Assembly: GCA_003650255.1 (NCBI GenBank)
Contig: QMOP01000085.1
Location: forward strand, 1 to 6,180
Length of the DNA stretch: 6,180 nt
DNA from: Caldisericota bacterium
GTDB lineage: Bacteria; CG03; B21-G15
Direction: 5' to 3'
Part shown: positions 1 through 5,543 of the stretch, piece after piece
How positions within the stretch are numbered: position 1 is the stretch's first letter
How the letters are laid out: the number at the start of each line of letters is the position of its first letter
Program-made: the position numbers and the translations under genes
The notes under the pieces: model-generated
The model's input: only the letters and a program-made list of their open reading frames with translations
Databases searched by the model: none
What the model was told of the DNA's origin: nothing

Positions 1-242
1 ATGCTAAAATTCATTCAGTTGGAAATGAGATAAAAGAGGCATTGAAAAAGCAAATTGCTTCGCCTGTTCCCTGGGTTGATTCAGTTAAACTTATGGTTGA
101 AAATGGTGTTGATACTTTTATTGAATTTGGACCAGCAAGAGTTCTTTCAAATCTTATAGTTCAGTCAGTTTCTGGAACAAAAGTTTATTCTGTTTTCGAT
201 TTAAATAGTTTTAAGGAGGTAAAAGATGCTATTAAAGGATAA
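1..242 (+). CDS. fabD: Malonyl-CoA:ACP transacylase, C-terminal end (partial)
   Basis: This is the 3' end of a gene running in from the left edge. The frame is open from base 3 to the TAA at 240-242, giving about 79 residues. FabD moves malonyl from CoA to the acyl carrier protein, supplying the extender unit for fatty-acid synthesis in the cytoplasm. Visible family marks are the segment ASPVPWVDSV (codons about 57-86), which matches the SPV-x-W region of FabD, and EFGPARVLSNLI (about 124-159), which matches the conserved GPG-x-VL-x-x-LI region near the C-terminus. The catalytic Ser and His lie in the missing part, so activity cannot be judged. The following fabG supports the call, since fabD-fabG-acpP is a widespread order. 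The TTG at 42 is only an internal Leu codon. The last 17 bases overlap the start of fabG. Confidence 0.9.
   Translation, partial: AKIHSVGNEIKEALKKQIASPVPWVDSVKLMVENGVDTFIEFGPARVLSNLIVQSVSGTKVYSVFDLNSFKEVKDAIKG
213..220 (+). promoter_or_regulatory. Strong ribosome binding site for fabG inside fabD
   Basis: AAGGAGGT lies five bases before the fabG ATG and is a near-perfect complement of the 16S rRNA 3' end. It sits inside the last codons of fabD, so fabG is probably translated both by coupling and by independent initiation. Confidence 0.85.
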
Positions 243-948
243 GGTAAGTGTTATTACTGGAGGAGCACAGGGTATTGGAAGAGCAATTGCAGAGCTTTTT
301 CACAAAGAGGGAGCAAAGGTTTGTGTTTGTGATGTTGATGAAGAGAAGTTGAAAGAGGTTGAAAAAGAAGGAATGAAAGGGTATAAACTTGATGTTAGAA
401 AATTGGAAGAGGTTGAAAAAGTTTTTAATGAAATTGTAAAGGATTTTGATGGAATTGACGTTCTTGTAAATAATGCTGGTATTACAAGGGATAATTTGAT
501 AATAAGGATGAGTGAAGAAGAGTGGGATCTTGTTATAGATATAAACTTAAAAGGAGTTTTTAATTGTAGTAAAGTTGCTTCAAAAATAATGATGAAAAAG
601 AGAAGTGGTGTTATAATAAATATATCATCAATAATAGGGCAGATTGGAAATCCTGGACAGGTAAACTATTCAGCAAGTAAGGCAGGTGTAATTGGTATAA
701 CAAAAACACTTGCAAAAGAACTTGCTGGAAGAAATATAAGGGTGAATGCTATTGCACCAGGGTTCATAAAAACAAGGATGACAGATGTTCTTCCTGAAGA
801 TGTAAAGAATAGGATGCTTGAAAATATACCTTTAAAGAGATTTGGAGAGCCATCTGATGTTGCTGAACTTGTCTTATTTCTCGCTTCTGATAAATCATCT
901 TATATCACAGGGCAGGTTATAAGGGTTGACGGAGGAATGGTTATATAA
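226..948 (+). CDS. fabG: 3-oxoacyl-[ACP] reductase, short-chain dehydrogenase
   Basis: The 240-residue product has the usual FabG length. It reduces 3-ketoacyl-ACP to 3-hydroxyacyl-ACP, the first reduction in each elongation cycle. It is a classical SDR: the nucleotide-binding glycine motif is T11-GGAQGIG-18, NNAG is at 82-85, and the catalytic set is N107, S135, Y148 and K152 (Y-SAS-K). The PGF-x-x-T-x-M segment after the active site and the C-terminal DGGMVI also fit FabG. The start is fixed by the strong ribosome site at 213-220. Oddity: the residue ending the second beta strand is Asp (D36), and the basic residue usual before G16 is replaced by Q15. In classical SDRs this combination points to NAD(H), whereas most FabG proteins use NADPH. 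The genes fabD and acpP on either side make fatty-acid synthesis the likely role rather than another SDR reaction. Confidence 0.93.
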   Translation: MLLKDKVSVITGGAQGIGRAIAELFHKEGAKVCVCDVDEEKLKEVEKEGMKGYKLDVRKLEEVEKVFNEIVKDFDGIDVLVNNAGITRDNLIIRMSEEEWDLVIDINLKGVFNCSKVASKIMMKKRSGVIINISSIIGQIGNPGQVNYSASKAGVIGITKTLAKELAGRNIRVNAIAPGFIKTRMTDVLPEDVKNRMLENIPLKRFGEPSDVAELVLFLASDKSSYITGQVIRVDGGMVI

Positions 949-956
949 AAGGAGGT
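948..956 (+). promoter_or_regulatory. Strong ribosome binding site for acpP
   Basis: AAAGGAGGT begins on the last base of the fabG stop codon and ends four bases before the acpP ATG. This near-consensus site fits the high protein output normally needed for acyl carrier protein. Confidence 0.85.
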
Positions 957-960
957 AGCA

Positions 961-1209
961 ATGACTGAGCAGAGCATTGAGGAAAGGGTCAAAAAGGTTA
1001 TTTGTGATCAACTTGGAGTTGAGTCAAGTCAGGTAACTCCAGATGCGCATTTTGTTAATGATCTTGGTGCAGATTCTCTTGACCAGGTGGAACTTGTTAT
1101 GGCTTTTGAAGAGGAGTTTGGTCTTGAAATTTCTGATGAGGAAGCGCAGAAACTTGATACTGTTGGAAAGGTTATAGAGTATATTAAAGCAAGGACAGGC
1201 GAGTCTTAA
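961..1209 (+). CDS. acpP: Acyl carrier protein
   Basis: This small acidic protein of 82 residues carries the growing acyl chain on a phosphopantetheine arm. The attachment site is the GADSLDQVEL motif at residues 36-45, with Ser39 as the modified residue. The following helix is rich in Glu (AFEEEFGLEISDEEAQ), which is the face recognised by FabD, FabF, FabG and other partners. Length, the four-helix layout and the acidic composition are all normal for bacterial AcpP. It starts 12 bases after fabG with a strong ribosome site, and is followed by a short A/T-rich gap before fabF. The arm-adding enzyme (holo-ACP synthase) is not in the window. Confidence 0.98.
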   Translation: MTEQSIEERVKKVICDQLGVESSQVTPDAHFVNDLGADSLDQVELVMAFEEEFGLEISDEEAQKLDTVGKVIEYIKARTGES

Positions 1210-1228
1210 TTTTTATTTTTTATTTAAA
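1192..1228 (+). terminator. Possible weak terminator or attenuator between acpP and fabF
   Basis: AGGAC (1192-1196) can pair with GTCTT (1203-1207) around a six-base loop. A T-rich run follows (1210-1225, with only two A interruptions). The stem has only five pairs, one of them G-U, and overlaps the end of acpP, so full termination is unlikely. Partial release here would leave more acpP than fabF message. The T-rich leader could instead act as a translation enhancer or an RNase cleavage site. This is inference from base composition and a weak stem only. Confidence 0.25.
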
Positions 1229-1233
1229 GAATC

Positions 1234-1240
1234 AGGAGGT
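1234..1240 (+). promoter_or_regulatory. Ribosome binding site that decides the fabF start
   Basis: AGGAGGT ends directly before a TTG at 1241 and three bases before an in-frame ATG at 1244. A start at TTG would leave no spacer, so the ATG is the better initiation codon, although the spacing is still short. Confidence 0.75.
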
Positions 1241-1243
1241 TTG

Positions 1244-2488
1244 ATGAGGCGTAGGATTGTTGTTACAGGTATTGGTGCAGTTACACCTTTTGGAGTTGGT
1301 ATTGATAAACTCTGGAATGGGTTAAAGGAGGGAGTTTCAACTGCTAACATAATAGAGCATTTTGATGTGAGTGATTTTCCTACAAAGTTTGCATGTGTTG
1401 TTAAAGATTTTAAACCCGAAGAGTATATTGACCCCAAAAAAATAAGACGTCTTGATAGGTTTCTACAATTTGTTCTTGTTGCAGCAAAACTTGCTGTTGA
1501 AGATAGTAAAATAGATTTTAAAGATATTGATCCGTTTAGAGTGGGAGTTGTTATAGGAAGTGGAGTTGGAGGTTTGAATACAATTGAGAATGAGGCAAAG
1601 GTTATGTTTGAAAAAGGACCAAGAAGGGTTTCTCCATTTCTTATACCTATGATGATTCCTGATATGGCTTCTGGGATGGTGGCAATGGAGTATGGAGCAA
1701 GAGGAATAAATTTTGCCACTGTTAGTGCTTGTGCTTCAGGTGCTCATGCAATAGGTGTTTCTTTTAAAAGTATTAAATATGGAGATGTTGATGTTGTTAT
1801 AACTGGAGGAAGTGAGGCAGCAATAACTCCTCTTGGACTTGCTGGGTTCTGTCAGGCAAAGGCACTTTCAACAAGAAATGATGACCCGAAAAGAGCATCA
1901 CGTCCTTTTGATAAAAACAGAGATGGTTTTGTAATGGGAGAGGGAGCAGGCATTTTAATTTTAGAGGAACTTGAGCATGCTAAGAAAAGGGGAGCAAAAA
2001 TTTATGCTGAAATTCTGGGGATTGGAATGACAGATGATGCATATCATATGACAGCACCAGAACCAACTGCTGAACCACAGAAAAAAGTAATGGAACTTGC
2101 TATAATTGAAGGTGGAATTGATAAAAATAGTATTGACTATATAAATGCACATGGAACAAGTACAAAATTGAATGATAAGGCAGAGACAAAAGCAATAAAG
2201 CTTCTTTTTGGGGAAGAAAAAGCAAGAAAAATTTCAATATCAAGTACAAAATCAATGATAGGACATCTTCTTGGAGCTTCAGGAGCAGTAGAACTTATTT
2301 CTACAATACTCTGTATAAATAATTCATTTATTCATCCAACAATAAATTATGAAGAGATGGATCCTGAATGTGACCTTGATTATACTCCAAATAAAGGAAG
2401 GGAGAAAGAGATAAATTATGCTCTTTCAAACTCATTTGGTTTTGGCGGACATAATGTTTCCATTCTTGCTGGTAAATACAAAGATTGA
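1244..2488 (+). CDS. fabF: 3-oxoacyl-[ACP] synthase II (beta-ketoacyl-ACP synthase)
   Basis: The 414-residue condensing enzyme joins malonyl-ACP to an acyl-ACP with loss of CO2, elongating the chain by two carbons. The Cys-His-His set is intact: Cys163 in VSACASGAHA, His303 in NAHGTST, and His341 in SMIGHLLGASGA, with the conserved Lys336 five residues before the last His. These positions nearly coincide with those of E. coli FabF. The RPFD-x-x-RDGFVMGEGAG block and the C-terminal NSFGFGGHN gating loop are also present. Three catalytic residues of Cys-His-His type separate it from FabH (Cys-His-Asn). FabB is less likely given the length and spacing. The ATG at 1244 is preferred over the TTG at 1241 because of ribosome-site spacing. 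It lies 34 bases after acpP, and its stop overlaps the rnc start by one base. Confidence 0.96.
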   Translation: MRRRIVVTGIGAVTPFGVGIDKLWNGLKEGVSTANIIEHFDVSDFPTKFACVVKDFKPEEYIDPKKIRRLDRFLQFVLVAAKLAVEDSKIDFKDIDPFRVGVVIGSGVGGLNTIENEAKVMFEKGPRRVSPFLIPMMIPDMASGMVAMEYGARGINFATVSACASGAHAIGVSFKSIKYGDVDVVITGGSEAAITPLGLAGFCQAKALSTRNDDPKRASRPFDKNRDGFVMGEGAGILILEELEHAKKRGAKIYAEILGIGMTDDAYHMTAPEPTAEPQKKVMELAIIEGGIDKNSIDYINAHGTSTKLNDKAETKAIKLLFGEEKARKISISSTKSMIGHLLGASGAVELISTILCINNSFIHPTINYEEMDPECDLDYTPNKGREKEINYALSNSFGFGGHNVSILAGKYKD

Positions 2489-3159
2489 TGGATGAAATTG
2501 AGGTTCTTGAAAATAGGATTGGATATAAATTTAAAGATAAGAAAATTCTTGAACAGGCACTTCAACATTCTTCATATCTTGCATTAAAAGGAGAGAAGAG
2601 TTATCCAGGAGAAAGATTGGAATTTCTCGGAGATGCAGTGCTTAATTTTGTTGTATCAAGTGAAATAGTTGAAAAATTTCCTGATGCAGATGAAGGAAAA
2701 CTTACAAGATTAAGGGCATCTCTTGTAAATTCAAAAAATCTTTCAAAATGTGCTTCAAGAATTAAACTTAAGGATTTCGTAAAGTTTGCTCCCCAGATAA
2801 AGGAGGAAGTAAAAAGTCCGGAACTTCTTGCAGATTTTTTTGAATCTCTTATTGGAGCAGTTTATGTTGATGGAGGAATTTCTGCTGCAGAAGAGGTTAT
2901 AAAGAATCTTATTGATTTTAGTAAAGCAACGGATGCTGTTGATTTTAAAACACAGCTTCAGGAGTTGGTTCAGAAAAAATATGGAGTTCTTCCTGAATAC
3001 GAAGTTGTATCTGAAAAGGGACCGGAGCATAAGAAAATTTTTGAGGTTGTAGTAAAGATAAAGGGAAGGATGAGGGGAAGGGGTGAGGGAAGAAGTAAGA
3101 AGATTGCAGAACAAAAAGCAGCAGAAGAAGCAATAAAAAAACTTGAGAAAAGGGGGTAG
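2488..3159 (+). CDS. rnc: Ribonuclease III
   Basis: The 223-residue enzyme cuts double-stranded RNA, chiefly in rRNA maturation and processing of structured mRNAs. The N-terminal endonuclease domain (about 1-145) holds the signature ERLEFLGDAVL at 42-52. The expected acidic residues are all present: E42, E45, D49, E69 in DEGKLTRLRA, D116 and E119 in LADFFESLIGA. The C-terminal double-stranded-RNA-binding domain (about 153-221) shows FKTQLQE, the GPEHKKIF strand and the Lys-rich helix GRSKKIAEQKAAEEAIKKL. The ATG at 2488 overlaps the fabF stop as TGATG. I see no Shine-Dalgarno site, so translation probably depends on ribosomes finishing fabF. Placement of rnc beside fab genes is known from many bacteria, for example the plsX-fabD-fabG-acpP-rnc order in Bacillus. 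Here fabF sits between acpP and rnc. Confidence 0.96.
   Translation: MDEIEVLENRIGYKFKDKKILEQALQHSSYLALKGEKSYPGERLEFLGDAVLNFVVSSEIVEKFPDADEGKLTRLRASLVNSKNLSKCASRIKLKDFVKFAPQIKEEVKSPELLADFFESLIGAVYVDGGISAAEEVIKNLIDFSKATDAVDFKTQLQELVQKKYGVLPEYEVVSEKGPEHKKIFEVVVKIKGRMRGRGEGRSKKIAEQKAAEEAIKKLEKRG
3151..3156 (+). promoter_or_regulatory. Ribosome binding site for the acyl-CoA dehydrogenase
   Basis: AGGGGG lies five bases before the ATG at 3162, within the last codons of rnc. It is a poorer match than the fabG and acpP sites, but the spacing is good. Confidence 0.55.
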
Positions 3160-3161
3160 TT

Positions 3162-4322
3162 ATGGATTATTTTTTAACTGAGGAACAGTTGATGATTAAA
3201 GAGGTTGCAAGAAAGGTTGCTGAGGAGAAGATTAAGCCATTGAGGGAAGAAGCGGATGAGAAGGAAGAGTTTCCAATGGAGATTCAGGAGGAGCTTGCAA
3301 AAGCAGACCTTTGTGGAATTTATATTCCAGAGGAGTATGGTGGAATGGGATTTGGTGTTTTTGAATTGTGTCTTGCAGTAGAGGAACTTTGTAAGGTTGA
3401 TGGAAGTATTGCTCTTGTTCTTGCAGCAACCGCACTTGGAACATTTCCAATTATTATGTTTGGAAATGAGGAGCAAAAAAAGAAGTATCTTCCTGATATA
3501 GCAAGTGGAAAAAAGATTGTTGCGTTTGCCTTGACAGAACCAGAGGCAGGTTCTGACGCAGGAAATATAAAAACAAGAGCAGTAAAAGAAGGTGATTATT
3601 ATATTTTGAATGGAACAAAGTGCTTTATAACAAATGGTGGCATTGCTGATATTTATGTTGTTATTGCAATGACTGATCCGAGTAAAGGTTCGAGAGGAGC
3701 GAGTGCTTTCATTGTTGAGAAAGGAATGGAGGGTTTCAGTTTTGGGAAAAAGGAAAAGAAAATGGGAATTCGTTCATCAGAAACAAGGGAACTTATTTTT
3801 GATAACTGTAAGGTTCCAAAGGAAAATCTACTTGGAAAAGAGGGGATGGGATTTATGATTGCTATGAAGACATTTGATGTATCACGTCCAGGAGTTGCTG
3901 CTCAGGCACTTGGAATTGCTCAAGGAGCACTTGATGATGCTATAAAGTATTCAAGAGAAAGGATTCAGTTCGGTCAACCAATATGTTCTTTTCAGGCAAT
4001 TCAACATATGCTTGCTGATATGGCAACTCAGATTGAAGCAGCAAGATGTCTTGTTTATCAGGTCGCAAAGAGTATTGATGCAAATCCAAATGGAAGGTTT
4101 ACAAAGGAAAGCGCAATGGCAAAACTTTTTGCAAGTGATGTTGCGATGAAAGTTACAGTTGATGCAGTTCAGATTCTTGGTGGGTATGGGTATATGAGGG
4201 ATTATCCAATGGAAAAGAGAATGAGGGATGCAAAGATTACCCAGATTTACGAAGGAACAAATCAGATACAGAGAAATGAAATAGCACTTGCTTTAATAAG
4301 GGAAGCAGCAAAGAAAAAGTAA
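3162..4322 (+). CDS. Acyl-CoA dehydrogenase, short-chain/butyryl-CoA type
   Basis: The 386-residue flavoprotein has the family's usual length. Family members remove two hydrogens from the alpha and beta carbons of an acyl-CoA and pass electrons to electron-transfer flavoprotein (EtfAB); in some fermenters butyryl-CoA dehydrogenase runs as a crotonyl-CoA reductase. FAD-contact signature 1 is at about 122-134 (ALTEPEAGSD), and the second signature QILGGYGYMRDYPMEKRMRD is at 337-356. The catalytic base is E364 in IYEGTNQIQR, as in short- and medium-chain and butyryl-CoA enzymes. At the alternative base site used by isovaleryl-CoA dehydrogenase there is Ser (S241 in FDVSRPG), which supports this subgroup. 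The exact substrate cannot be read. It starts two bases after rnc, so it probably belongs to the fab operon. No etf genes are in view. Its stop codon abuts that of the opposing glycosyltransferase gene. Confidence 0.93.
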   Translation: MDYFLTEEQLMIKEVARKVAEEKIKPLREEADEKEEFPMEIQEELAKADLCGIYIPEEYGGMGFGVFELCLAVEELCKVDGSIALVLAATALGTFPIIMFGNEEQKKKYLPDIASGKKIVAFALTEPEAGSDAGNIKTRAVKEGDYYILNGTKCFITNGGIADIYVVIAMTDPSKGSRGASAFIVEKGMEGFSFGKKEKKMGIRSSETRELIFDNCKVPKENLLGKEGMGFMIAMKTFDVSRPGVAAQALGIAQGALDDAIKYSRERIQFGQPICSFQAIQHMLADMATQIEAARCLVYQVAKSIDANPNGRFTKESAMAKLFASDVAMKVTVDAVQILGGYGYMRDYPMEKRMRDAKITQIYEGTNQIQRNEIALALIREAAKKK

Positions 4323-5543
4323 TTATAGATTTACAATATCTTCAGAGTTATAAAGGGAAAGATAAAGAAGCAAATAATCCCTTAAGTGTCTTGTTATAAG
4401 GAAATTGTTTCTCACATGCTCCTTTCCATTTTCTCCAAGTTTTTTGGCATATTCAGGGTTTTTAAGGAGTTGTTTTATCCAGTAAGCACATCCTTCAATA
4501 CTGTGAACAAGTATTCCAGAGTGTTTATGAATTATTTGAAGAGGAATTCCACCGACATTTGATGCAATTACTGGCTTTGCTTTCCATAGTGCTTCAGTTA
4601 CAGTAAGAGCAAATCCTTCTCTTATTGATTTTTGAAGTATTATATCTGCTGCTCTCTGAAGTGAATTTATCTCAATATCATTATTTGCAGGGTCAATAAC
4701 AAGTAGATGTATATCAGGGTCATCTCCTGCTTTTTCTTTACATGCGTTTAAAACCTCATCATGTTCAGGGTCATCTGTTGCAATATTTCCTGCAAGAACA
4801 AGTTGACAGTCAATACTCTTTTTTACAATTCTGTATGCTTCAATAACTCCAAGAGGGTCTTTCAGAAAATCATATCTTGAAACCTGCGCTATTATTGGTT
4901 TATCTTTTGAAATTCCATACTTTTGAAGAACAGAATTTATTACCTCCTCATCAAGTTCCTTATTTTTATCACTCAATGGATCAATTGAAGGAGGAATTAA
5001 AATCTGCTCTATTGGAAGTGGTTTTGAAAATGATGGTGCAGAGAATATAACTTTGTCATACTTTATTATGTATTTCTGAAGAAAATTCCAGACAGATTCT
5101 TTTGCTTTCGCAACATCAACATGGCATCTCCAGACCCATTTTTTTCCATCATTATTTCTTTTTTCAATGAGCCCAAGTGGCTGTGGGTCGTGTATTACTA
5201 TTATATCTCCATTAAACCTCATTCTTTTCATGTTCTCTTCTGTAATATGAAGATAATACTCAATATCTCTGTGAGTTAGAGAAACATCCTTTCCGTGAAG
5301 TGCATTGTGTATCTTTTTTGTTATTCTGAAAAATGTTGTGTCTCCTCTTATTATATCCCAGTAAGCAGTTATTCCAAGGTCCTCAAAAAGTGGCATAATT
5401 CTGTTTAATATTTCAGCAACACCACCACCAACAGCAGTTGAATTTATATGCTGAATTACTTTTCCTGAAATGAAACTTGAAAGAAGTTTTATCTCTTCAA
5501 TTACATTTTTTCCTACAATTGGAATATATTTATCAATTAGCAT
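4323..5543 (-). CDS. treT: GT4 glycosyltransferase, probable trehalose glycosyltransferring synthase (TreT)
   Basis: The 406-residue GT-B enzyme of family GT4 most likely makes trehalose directly from NDP-glucose and glucose (a retaining, reversible reaction), needing no trehalose-6-phosphate step. The N-terminal domain has HINSTAVGGGVAEIL at 32-46 with the nucleotide-sugar glycine loop G39-G41, FHNALxG-like IHNALHG at 78-84, HDPQP at 118-122 and WRCHVD at 138-143. The linker PPSIDPLSDKN is at 184-194. The C-terminal domain has R223 and K228 in SRYDFLKDP, and the E309-x7-E317 motif in SIREGFALTVTEA. From memory these blocks resemble Pyrococcus/Thermococcus TreT closely, and the length is similar. 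Another GT4 acceptor specificity cannot be excluded. No signal peptide or membrane segment is seen, so it is cytoplasmic. The start overlaps the upstream DUF5752 gene by seven bases, implying coupled translation. No trehalose phosphatase is in the window. Confidence 0.85.
   Translation of the reverse strand: MLIDKYIPIVGKNVIEEIKLLSSFISGKVIQHINSTAVGGGVAEILNRIMPLFEDLGITAYWDIIRGDTTFFRITKKIHNALHGKDVSLTHRDIEYYLHITEENMKRMRFNGDIIVIHDPQPLGLIEKRNNDGKKWVWRCHVDVAKAKESVWNFLQKYIIKYDKVIFSAPSFSKPLPIEQILIPPSIDPLSDKNKELDEEVINSVLQKYGISKDKPIIAQVSRYDFLKDPLGVIEAYRIVKKSIDCQLVLAGNIATDDPEHDEVLNACKEKAGDDPDIHLLVIDPANNDIEINSLQRAADIILQKSIREGFALTVTEALWKAKPVIASNVGGIPLQIIHKHSGILVHSIEGCAYWIKQLLKNPEYAKKLGENGKEHVRNNFLITRHLRDYLLLYLSLYNSEDIVNL

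Noticed and set aside
1216..1228. Possible promoter -10 element (TATTTA) before fabF
   Set aside because: Any A/T-only run supplies such a hexamer, and no convincing -35 element sits at the right distance upstream within the acpP end.
1241..1243. TTG as the start of fabF
   Set aside because: It directly abuts the AGGAGGT with no spacer, while the next codon is ATG and gives residue numbering close to the E. coli enzyme (Cys163, His303).
1213..1719. Open frame of 168 codons on the - strand opposite the start of fabF
   Set aside because: It lies entirely over acpP-fabF sequence, shows no family motif or ribosome site, and its low-complexity hydrophobic residues are what the reverse of fabF codons would give.
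2799..2807. Strong Shine-Dalgarno-like AAAGGAGGA inside rnc
   Set aside because: No ATG, GTG or TTG follows at a usable distance, so it does not mark an internal start; it codes for IKEE in the enzyme.
2755..3476. Several - strand open frames opposite rnc and the acyl-CoA dehydrogenase gene
   Set aside because: They are Phe/Leu/Ser-rich translations of purine-rich coding sequence read backwards, with no recognisable domain, and the + strand genes carry intact catalytic motifs.
4353..4383. Inverted repeat AAGGGA/TCCCTT inside the 3' end of treT as a possible terminator
   Set aside because: Only six pairs with a loop of about 19 bases and no adjoining T-run in the right place; it is within coding sequence and likely chance.
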